From the NCBI GenBank assembly GCA_016178435.1, contig JACOTK010000252.1, positions 1 through 6,516 on the forward strand: a stretch of DNA of 6,516 bases. Reading direction: 5' to 3'. The notes beneath the pieces are model-generated. The model did not search any database and was not told the origin of the DNA. It saw nothing but the letters and a program-made list of their open reading frames with translations. The position numbers were made by a program, and so were the translations under genes. Every line of letters begins with the position of its first letter. Within the stretch, counting starts at the first letter, position 1. This stretch comes from Actinomycetota bacterium. GTDB taxonomy: Bacteria; Actinomycetota; Acidimicrobiia; Acidimicrobiales; CADCSY01. Shown here piece after piece: positions 1-4,465 of the stretch.

Positions 1-2
1 CC

Positions 3-92
3 GGTGGCCTCCGCAACCGGCGATATGCCGCCGTCCAGGTGCTTGCTGCGCTCGATGCTTTCGCCGAGCCTGCTGGACGCCGTTCGCCCTGA
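3..92 (+). CDS. C-terminal tail of an unidentified protein, cut by the window edge
   Basis: A frame open from the window's left edge ends at a TGA at 90-92 and gives 29 residues beginning GGLRNRRYAAVQVLAALDAF. The helix-like Ala/Leu/Val-rich stretch and the charged end could be the C-terminus of a real protein, and it would run convergently towards the recombinase remnant that ends at 161. I do not recognise a family. A 29-residue open stretch is common by chance in DNA of this GC content, so this is only a candidate; the sequence left of the window would settle it. Confidence 0.22.
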   Translation, partial: GGLRNRRYAAVQVLAALDAFAEPAGRRSP

Positions 93-160
93 CGCGGGCT
101 CGACCGGGCTGCGGCCGAGGTCCTCGGTGGGTGCCGGCGCGCACAACATTGCGTCCTTCG

Positions 161-436
161 CTATTTCGAGCGCGTGATCGCCACCGTCGAAGGTTCTGGC
201 CGGCCTGGCCGGCGGGTCCGTTCGACGAGGGCGTCGAGGTCGTTGGTGAGCTTCTCTTGCTTGTCTTGGAAGAGGTGGCCGTAGACGTTCATCGTCACGC
301 CGATCTCACTGTGGCCCATGCGTTCGCTGATCGCCTTGGGGTGGGCGTCGAGGTCGATGAGCAGCGAGGCGTGCGTGTGGCGCAGGTCGTGGGGCCGGAA
401 GCGGGGGAGGCCGGCGGCGACCTGGGCGTTGTGGAC
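161..436 (-). pseudogene. Tyrosine recombinase/phage integrase, C-terminal catalytic fragment
   Basis: The frame encodes the last part of a phage-type tyrosine recombinase, which cuts and rejoins DNA at attachment sites. Visible motifs in order are HDLRHTHAS (second catalytic Arg and the following His), MGHS (third conserved His) and NVYGHLF, whose Tyr would be the nucleophile. The spacing between these is normal for the family. Everything N-terminal (the core- and arm-binding domains, the first catalytic Arg and the conserved Lys) is missing: upstream of about base 436 the frame runs into unrelated sequence from a nucleotidyltransferase gene. No start codon belonging to the integrase family remains. 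With about 90 of a usual 350-420 residues, it cannot be active. I infer a relic of an integrated element. I saw no attachment-site repeat between it and the window edge. Confidence 0.8.
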
Positions 437-599
437 GTGCGAACAGCGTGTTCGGCGAGGTCGGCGTAGCCCGATGGTGCCCGACGGTGGCCGGTACCGG
501 AAGGTCGTGGATCTCGGCGGCGATGCCACCGATGATGACGTATCGCACGCCGTGCCTGTTCAGCACGCGCACGATTGTGCCGGTGTCGAGCTCAGGCAC
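436..599 (-). pseudogene. Nucleotidyltransferase (MNT/AbiEii-like) gene, internally deleted
   Basis: The start is best taken as the GTG at 597-599, which overlaps the HTH gene's stop by 8 bases and gives MPELDTGTIVRVLNRHGVRY; a second GTG at 630-632 is possible. The following VIIGGIAAEIHDLPVPATV is the N-terminal half of the minimal nucleotidyltransferase fold (the GG motif before the catalytic DxD). In intact relatives, as I recall them, PATV is followed by DIDV; here the frame reads GHHRAT, so both catalytic Asp residues are absent. A different frame over about 436-483 reads APSGYADLAEHAVRT, which resembles a later segment of the same family. I therefore infer an internal deletion of roughly 60-70 codons, then a second junction into integrase sequence. 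NTases of this kind transfer nucleotides to RNA or protein and often pair with an HTH partner; this copy should be inactive. Confidence 0.65.
469..488. repeat. Imperfect 10-bp tandem repeat at the nucleotidyltransferase breakpoint
   Basis: GCCCGATGGT (469-478) is followed directly by GCCCGACGGT (479-488), with 9 of 10 bases identical. The repeat sits where the nucleotidyltransferase frame changes from its N-terminal part to a later part, so it may be the scar of a microhomology-mediated or slippage deletion. It could be chance in GC-rich DNA. Confidence 0.4.
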
Positions 600-912
600 G
601 GGTCCGGTGTCGCGCAAGACGTGCGCGTTCACGCTCGCGCCGGCCGGCGAGCTGCTCGGCAGGCAGCAACACCTCCGCCGCAGCGAGGGCGGAGGTGTGC
701 GAGTCGGGCGGGGCGAGGCGCATCCGCAGCTCGAGACCAGTCGCAGCCAGGATCCTCACCAGCGTGTCGACCGAGGGCGAGCGACGCCCGGACTCGTAGG
801 CCGAAACCGCCGCCTGGCTGGTGCCGGCGCGCTCGGCGAGCTCGGTCTGGGTCAGGCCGGCCTGCCGGCGTGCCATCCGGATGAGGTGTCGTGAGTACGT
901 CTCTGACGCCAT
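592..912 (-). CDS. XRE-family helix-turn-helix regulator
   Basis: This 106-residue protein is a small cytoplasmic DNA-binding regulator. Residues about 7-63 form the five-helix XRE/Cro-C1 domain: the HTH core reads LTQTELAERAGTSQAAVSAY, with ESGRRSPSVDTLVRIL completing the fold. The C-terminal 40 residues are Ala/Arg/Glu-rich and probably helical. The ATG at 910-912 was chosen over longer forms because a -10-like TATACT lies exactly 6 bases upstream, so upstream codons would be promoter DNA. Its stop overlaps the likely start of the damaged nucleotidyltransferase, the usual order for an HTH/NTase pair, which suggests it once repressed the pair and perhaps acted as antitoxin. The palindrome upstream is its most plausible target. 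The frame is intact, although its partner is broken. Confidence 0.85.
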   Translation of the reverse strand: MASETYSRHLIRMARRQAGLTQTELAERAGTSQAAVSAYESGRRSPSVDTLVRILAATGLELRMRLAPPDSHTSALAAAEVLLPAEQLAGRRERERARLARHRTRA

Positions 913-918
913 GTCATC

Positions 919-924
919 AGTATA
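919..924 (-). promoter_or_regulatory. -10 element for a leaderless HTH mRNA
   Basis: On the minus strand TATACT ends 6 bases before the ATG, which puts the expected transcription start on the A of ATG. No good -35 hexamer is visible 16-19 bases upstream; the spacer is filled by a palindrome. No Shine-Dalgarno sequence precedes the start, consistent with leaderless translation. Confidence 0.55.
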
Positions 925-938
925 CCGGTACCGGTGTA
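921..938. promoter_or_regulatory. Palindromic putative operator of the HTH gene
   Basis: An 18-bp inverted repeat with 8 of 9 pairs matched; the inner 12 bases, ACCGGTACCGGT (924-935), are a perfect palindrome that is also a tandem repeat of ACCGGT. It overlaps and extends upstream from the -10 hexamer, where a bound repressor would block RNA polymerase. Autoregulation by the adjacent XRE protein is inferred. Confidence 0.5.
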
Positions 939-943
939 GAGGG

Positions 944-972
944 TTGAGGTGCGGCCGGACCTGGCCGATATG
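944..972 (+). promoter_or_regulatory. Weak candidate promoter for the small CCHC-motif frame
   Basis: TTGAGG (944-949) and GATATG (967-972) are separated by 17 bases. The -35 half is fair and the -10 half poor. Transcription would start near 979, just ahead of an AAAGGG ribosome-binding site at 985-990. It is divergent from, and adjacent to, the HTH operator. Confidence 0.25.
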
Positions 973-997
973 CACGACGGAACGAAAGGGAACGACT

Positions 998-1228
998 GTG
1001 GTCCCATGCGGCCGATGCAAGGAGTATCACCCAACCCCCGCCGACGTTCGCACCTGCTATCGCGATGGGCCACGAGGTACTCCGCGTCGGGAAATCTTCG
1101 GTCGGGCGAGCCCTCGCCCACGGAAGAACGGGAGCGTTCGTGCGAAGCGTGATGGAGATCGAAGCACTCGTCCTGGATCGATGGCGCAACCTGCCGCCTG
1201 CGATCTCGACCGGCCGGCTCCGGTGTGA
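998..1228 (+). CDS. Small protein with N-terminal CCHC zinc-knuckle-like motif, possibly a truncated gene
   Basis: A 76-codon frame starts at GTG 998-1000, 7 bases after AAAGGG (985-990), a good ribosome-binding site. Residues 4-21 read CGRCKEYHPTPADVRTCY: Cys4, Cys7, His11 and Cys20 could hold one zinc ion (C-x2-C-x3-H-x8-C). A motif of the form C-x2-C-x3-H-x-T-x3-V-x2-C-Y recurs, as I remember it, at the N-terminus of assorted actinobacterial and phage proteins of little-known function. The rest (from about residue 23) is Arg/Pro/Ser-rich, without recognisable fold, and may be out-of-frame or non-coding sequence after a truncation. No database check was possible. It could be a real small protein, a gene remnant from the same accessory element as the HTH pair, or, less likely, chance. 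Confidence 0.4.
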   Translation: MVPCGRCKEYHPTPADVRTCYRDGPRGTPRREIFGRASPRPRKNGSVRAKRDGDRSTRPGSMAQPAACDLDRPAPV

Positions 1229-1251
1229 AACGACCCACTGCCTCAAACTCG

Positions 1252-1280
1252 TTGGCCCGTGCCCAAGGGTCTGCTAGGAC
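1252..1280 (+). promoter_or_regulatory. Candidate leaderless promoter of the enoyl-CoA hydratase gene
   Basis: TTGGCC (1252-1257), a 17-base spacer and TAGGAC (1275-1280) precede the ATG at 1287 by 6 bases, so transcription would start on the A of ATG. No Shine-Dalgarno at a normal distance is needed, though AGGACAGGG lies close by. Confidence 0.45.
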
Positions 1281-1286
1281 AGGGCC

Positions 1287-2069
1287 ATGACCGAAGACGT
1301 TCTGCTCATCGAGGTGGCCGACAGCGTCGCCACCATCACCTTGAATCGTCCGCAAGCCCGCAATGCGCTCTCGGGCGAGTTGCTCGGAGCGCTTCCGAAG
1401 GCGATCACCGACTGCGAGAGCCGAGACGACGTCACGGTCATGATCCTGACGGGAACCGACCCGGCGTTCTGTGCCGGCCTCGACCTCAAGGAGCTCGGTT
1501 CGGGAGGGGGAGGCTCCCTCATGCCCGGCCCTCGGCAGGGTCCGCTGCCCGCCAGGCTCAAGCCGCTGATCGGGGCCGTCAACGGTCCGGCCATCACCGG
1601 CGGTTTCGAGCTGGCCCTCGCCTGCGACTTCTTGATCGCATCGGACCGTGCCCGTTTCGCCGATACCCATGCGCGCGTGGGGGTGCAGCCCCTGTGGGGC
1701 CTCACGGTGCTGCTCCCACAGGCGATCGGGGTGCGTCGAGCACGCGAGATGAGCGCGACGGGCAACTTCATCGACGCCGAGACCGCCCATGCATGGGGCC
1801 TGGTGAACCACGTGGTCGCCCACGACGACCTGCTCGGCTTCTGCCGTTCCCTGGCGGCGGACATCGTCGGCAACAACGCCGCCGGGGTGCAGCGCATCAT
1901 GGCCACCTACGCCGAGGGATCGATGCTCGGCCCCGGCGAGGCTTGGGACCTCGAGACCAAGGCCGGTCTCGAATGGATGATGTCGGGCGGCCGGAACCTT
2001 GCCGATGATGTCGAGCAGCGACGCCGGGCCGTGACCGAACGAGGTCGAGCGCAGAGCACCGATCTCTGA
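1287..2069 (+). CDS. Enoyl-CoA hydratase/isomerase family protein (EchA-like)
   Basis: A 260-residue soluble crotonase-fold protein of usual length, expected to act on acyl-CoA thioesters in fatty-acid or related degradation. The family signature is clear: ITLNRPQARNALS (residues 17-29), the oxyanion-hole segment FCAGLDLKEL (61-70) and the second one GPAITGGFELALACD (100-114). Glu108 matches the first catalytic Glu (Glu144 of rat mitochondrial hydratase). The second catalytic Glu (rat Glu164) is replaced by His128 in RFADTHARVG, a pattern I associate with several mycobacterial EchA proteins. Classical hydration of 2-enoyl-CoA is therefore doubtful; isomerase, hydrolase or another crotonase reaction is possible. 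A Gly-rich loop (72-77) sits in the variable substrate region. The gene has its own likely promoter, and the next gene begins 49 bases downstream, also with its own. Confidence 0.93.
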   Translation: MTEDVLLIEVADSVATITLNRPQARNALSGELLGALPKAITDCESRDDVTVMILTGTDPAFCAGLDLKELGSGGGGSLMPGPRQGPLPARLKPLIGAVNGPAITGGFELALACDFLIASDRARFADTHARVGVQPLWGLTVLLPQAIGVRRAREMSATGNFIDAETAHAWGLVNHVVAHDDLLGFCRSLAADIVGNNAAGVQRIMATYAEGSMLGPGEAWDLETKAGLEWMMSGGRNLADDVEQRRRAVTERGRAQSTDL

Positions 2070-2106
2070 AGGTGGCGCCCACCATGTCGGGCAACGGGGT
2101 GTCCCG

Positions 2107-2112
2107 TAGGAT
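2107..2112 (+). promoter_or_regulatory. -10 element for a leaderless apgM mRNA
   Basis: TAGGAT ends 6 bases before the ATG at 2119, placing the predicted transcription start exactly on the A of ATG. There is no purine-rich ribosome-binding site in the 6 intervening bases (CGACAC). No convincing -35 hexamer is seen. This would give apgM and the overlapping rhomboid gene their own transcript. Confidence 0.5.
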
Positions 2113-2118
2113 CGACAC

Positions 2119-3267
2119 ATGAAATACGTGGTCTGCATCCCCGATGGTTGTGCCGACGAACCCCTTGAGGCGCTCGGCGGTCGCACGCCCCTCGAGGCAG
2201 CGGAACTGCCCACTCTGACCGCGCTGGCGGCTCGTGGCGAGGTGGGCCGAGCAGCGGTGATTCCCGAAGGCATGCCGCCGGGCAGCGATGTCGGCAACAT
2301 GAGCATCTTCGGCTACGACCCCGCCCGGTTCCACACCGGTCGGGCGCCGATCGAGGCTGCGGCGATGGGTCTGTTGCTGCGTCACGATCAGATTGCCTAC
2401 CGCTGCAACCTGGTCACCATCGGTGATGACAACACGATGGTCGACTTTGCCGGTGGCCACCCGAGCACCGAGGAGGCCATCGAGGTCATCGCGGCGTTGC
2501 AGGCCGAGCTGGGCAACGACGAGATCTCCTTTCACCCGGGGGTGCAGTACCGCCACATCCTGGTCGTGCCCGGGACGTGGGCCGATGCCGATTGCGTGCC
2601 GCCCCACGATCTGTCCGACAAGCAGGCAGTTTGGCCGACGGGCGCAGCGGCCGGTCGCCTCCAAGAGGTCATGGACGCCTCACGGGCTGTCGTGAGGCGG
2701 TTCGGGCTGAAGGCCAACCAGGTGTGGCTCTGGGGGCAGGGCCCCCAGCCGATCATGCCGAGTTTCGCCGAGGCCTACGGACTGCGGGCAAGCCTGTGCA
2801 GCGCGGTCGACCTCGTGCGAGGTCTCGGGGCGCTGACGGGTATCGCGGTTGTCCCCGTCGAGGGCGCAACCGGTTGGTACGACACGAACTACGAGGGAAA
2901 GCGGGACACGGCGCTCGCCCGCCTGGCCGGCGGCGATGATCTGTTCATCCTGCACGTGGAGGCGACCGACGAGGCCGGTCATGCCGGCAACGTGGCCGAG
3001 AAGGTGCGTGCCCTCGAGAACTGGGACCGGCGCATCCTCGGGCCGTTGGTCGAGGGCCTCGATGCGCTCGGCCCGTGGCGCCTGTTGCTGTTGCCCGACC
3101 ACGCGACGCCCCTCGCCCTCAAGACGCACACCTCCGACCCGGTGCCGTGGCTGCTGGTGGACTCGACGACCGCCGGTCCCGGTGGCATCTACACCGAGTC
3201 GGGTGTTGCGGAGCTTCCGGTGACGGCCGGTCATGAGCTCATGGCGATGCTGACAGGACGCCTGTGA
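2119..3267 (+). CDS. apgM: Cofactor-independent phosphoglycerate mutase, ApgM type (possible non-orthologous homoserine kinase)
   Basis: This 382-residue cytoplasmic enzyme of the alkaline-phosphatase superfamily interconverts 3- and 2-phosphoglycerate in the characterised members. Candidate metal and catalytic residues are Asp9 (IPDGCAD), Ser56 (PGSDVGNMSIFGYDP, the expected nucleophile), Asp284 and His288 (EATDEAGH), Asp327-His328 (LPDHATP) and His337 (KTHTSDPVPW). The length is near the usual 390-410. The start ATG is fixed by the -10 hexamer directly upstream and by the family's KYVV...PDG opening. The internal pattern (YRCNLVTI, GGHPSTEEA, FHPGVQYRH, WLWGQGP, VEGATGWYDTNY) matches the bacterial branch of ApgM, part of which has been proposed to be a homoserine kinase in genomes without ThrB. 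Closeness to rho, where thrB often sits in actinobacteria, supports considering that role; by eye the two activities cannot be separated. It overlaps the rhomboid gene by 4 bases. Confidence 0.92.
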   Translation: MKYVVCIPDGCADEPLEALGGRTPLEAAELPTLTALAARGEVGRAAVIPEGMPPGSDVGNMSIFGYDPARFHTGRAPIEAAAMGLLLRHDQIAYRCNLVTIGDDNTMVDFAGGHPSTEEAIEVIAALQAELGNDEISFHPGVQYRHILVVPGTWADADCVPPHDLSDKQAVWPTGAAAGRLQEVMDASRAVVRRFGLKANQVWLWGQGPQPIMPSFAEAYGLRASLCSAVDLVRGLGALTGIAVVPVEGATGWYDTNYEGKRDTALARLAGGDDLFILHVEATDEAGHAGNVAEKVRALENWDRRILGPLVEGLDALGPWRLLLLPDHATPLALKTHTSDPVPWLLVDSTTAGPGGIYTESGVAELPVTAGHELMAMLTGRL

Positions 3268-4142
3268 GCGAACCGGCACCGCCCTCGACAACCGAGGGAG
3301 CCTCGGCGTGGGCATGTTACCGCCACCCCAAACGAAGTTGTGGCGTGCGGTGCAATCGTTGTGAGCGACCCATCTGTCCCGAGTGCATGATCAGCGCACC
3401 CGTCGGGTTCCAGTGTCCGGCCTGCGTGAAGGCGGCGCCGCCGGTCATGTCGATTCACACCCTTCCGATCTATCGACCCCTCGTCACGATCGGCATCATC
3501 GTGGCCGCCGTCGTGGCGTTCCTTCCCTCCCTCGGCAGTGGCTCGGGGATGCTCGATGGCGGCGGGTCGCTCGCCGAGCGGCTGGCGCTGTTCGGGCCCT
3601 ACGTGGCGGCGGGCGAGTGGTGGCGGCTCTTCACGTCGGGATTCGTCCACTACGGGCTTTTGCACCTGCTGTTCAACATGGCGATCCTCTATCAGCTCGG
3701 TTCGCAGATCGAGCCCGTGCTCGGGCGATTTCGCTTCGCCCTCGTCTATGTCGCCGGCCTGCTCGGCGGTGCGCTCGGCGCCTTGGTCCTCGACCCGTTG
3801 GCGCTCACCGGGGGCGCCTCGGGGGCGGTCTTCGGGCTGATGGCGGCGTCGCTCGTCGTGTTGCACACCCGGGGGGCGAACCTGCGCCAGTCGGGGCTGC
3901 CCACCCTGCTGGTTGTGAACCTGCTGATCACCTTCGTGGTGCCGGGCATCTCGATCGGTGGTCACCTGGGCGGCCTGGCAGGCGGCGGACTGGCAGGGGC
4001 ACTGATGATGGTCGGGGCGGTGGAGGGGCCCGGATCCGATCGGACGACCTCGTCGGTCGAGCTGGTCCGTGCGGGCATGGTGCTTGTCCTGATCGGCGCG
4101 TTGTTGTTCGCCTGCCTCGCGGTTGCGTCGAACCCGCTGTGA
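3264..4142 (+). CDS. Rhomboid family intramembrane serine protease with N-terminal zinc finger
   Basis: A 292-residue polytopic membrane protease that should cleave transmembrane substrates within the bilayer. Residues 18-54 are a B-box-like zinc-binding region: Cys18, His21, Cys26, Cys30, Cys33, Cys38, Cys41, Cys51 and Cys54, enough for two zinc ions, facing the cytoplasm by inference. A first membrane segment spans about 71-90. The rhomboid core follows: EWWRLFTSGFVH (118-129), HLLFN with oxyanion Asn138, GGASGAVFG with nucleophile Ser186, and GGHLGG with catalytic His234. About six more hydrophobic segments are present, the last near 267-288. Start GTG 3264 overlaps the apgM stop (GTGA) and has AGGA at 3255-3258, indicating translational coupling. 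The substrate is unknown. All catalytic residues are present, so an active protease rather than a pseudoprotease is expected. Confidence 0.93.
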   Translation: MSEPAPPSTTEGASAWACYRHPKRSCGVRCNRCERPICPECMISAPVGFQCPACVKAAPPVMSIHTLPIYRPLVTIGIIVAAVVAFLPSLGSGSGMLDGGGSLAERLALFGPYVAAGEWWRLFTSGFVHYGLLHLLFNMAILYQLGSQIEPVLGRFRFALVYVAGLLGGALGALVLDPLALTGGASGAVFGLMAASLVVLHTRGANLRQSGLPTLLVVNLLITFVVPGISIGGHLGGLAGGGLAGALMMVGAVEGPGSDRTTSSVELVRAGMVLVLIGALLFACLAVASNPL

Positions 4143-4156
4143 CGCGACATCGACCT

Positions 4157-4166
4157 GCAACGTTGC
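4157..4166. promoter_or_regulatory. Perfect 10-bp palindrome upstream of the rho promoter
   Basis: GCAACGTTGC lies between the rhomboid stop and the -35 hexamer assigned to rho, with 14 bases between it and that hexamer. It could be a regulator-binding site. A palindrome of this length may also arise by chance, and no matching second copy was found. Confidence 0.2.
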
Positions 4167-4180
4167 GGGTGAGCGAAGAG

Positions 4181-4210
4181 TTGTGAGTTCTCGCCGGCGC
4201 GGGCTATGCT
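4181..4210 (+). promoter_or_regulatory. Predicted rho promoter
   Basis: TTGTGA (4181-4186) and TATGCT (4205-4210) are separated by 18 bases and each matches 4 of 6 consensus positions for the housekeeping sigma factor. Transcription would begin near 4217, leaving an mRNA leader of about 250 bases ahead of rho. The preceding gene ends at 4142, so rho probably has its own transcription start even if some reads through from upstream. Confidence 0.5.
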
Positions 4211-4216
4211 GAGTGG

Positions 4217-4465
4217 GCATCACTTGCCACTTCGGTTGCAACCCCGTGACGAGCGCAGGGTACCCGTTGATTGGTTTCTCAAGCTTGACAAGGTTTGGTC
4301 CTTTTCTCTCTTGGTCCTCTTCGCCACCACCCTTCCGGCCAAACCGGTAGGGGCAACATCGGCGAGTGAAGCAGCGGTACGCCACTTATTTTGTGCTGGT
4401 GGCCGGGGGCCAAACGTGCGTCATGTCCTCAGGGCGGCGCACATGCAGACAAAGGGGAATTGCCC
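4217..4465 (+). promoter_or_regulatory. Long rho mRNA leader with rut-like tract and alternative pairing elements
   Basis: This stretch of more than 300 bases between genes (4143-4465) holds no supported gene. Within it, 4299-4336 is strongly C/T-rich (only 5 purines in 38 bases), G-poor in the style of a Rho-utilisation site, and contains a direct repeat TTGGTCCT at 4295 and 4311. GGTTTGGTC (4292-4300) can pair with GGCCAAACC (4337-4345), looping out the tract. The same 8 bases GGCCAAAC recur at 4408-4415, where they could pair with the same upstream segment or form a local hairpin, TGGCC-GGG-GGCCA (4400-4412). Rho genes in several bacteria are autoregulated by Rho-dependent termination in the leader, and I infer the same here. 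No U-run terminator is present. Confidence 0.45.
4451..4457 (+). promoter_or_regulatory. Ribosome-binding site of rho
   Basis: AAAGGGG lies 8 bases before ATG 4466 and fixes that start; an earlier in-frame ATG at 4391 would add 25 residues with no family similarity and no comparable site. Confidence 0.7.

Noticed and set aside
115..127. CCGAGG-T-CCTCGG inverted repeat downstream of the integrase remnant
   Set aside because: The loop would be one base and no U-run follows on either strand, so it is not a credible terminator.
491..500. CCGGTACCGG, identical to the core of the HTH operator, inside the nucleotidyltransferase remnant
   Set aside because: It encodes the family-typical LPVPA stretch, so codons explain it; it has none of the outer palindrome bases. 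It might still be weakly bound, but I do not claim it.
1..1240. Search for attachment-site repeats, insertion-sequence ends or CRISPR-like spacing in the accessory region
   Set aside because: No matching direct or inverted terminal repeats and no regularly spaced repeats were seen within the window.
852..2306. A 484-codon open frame on the minus strand
   Set aside because: It lies antisense to the enoyl-CoA hydratase and HTH regions, has no recognisable motif, and is open only because high-GC codon bias removes stops from the opposite strand.
4285..4290. Perfect TTGACA hexamer in the rho leader
   Set aside because: No TANNNT-like -10 element lies 15-19 bases downstream (the sequence there is C/T-rich), so it is not supported as a promoter.
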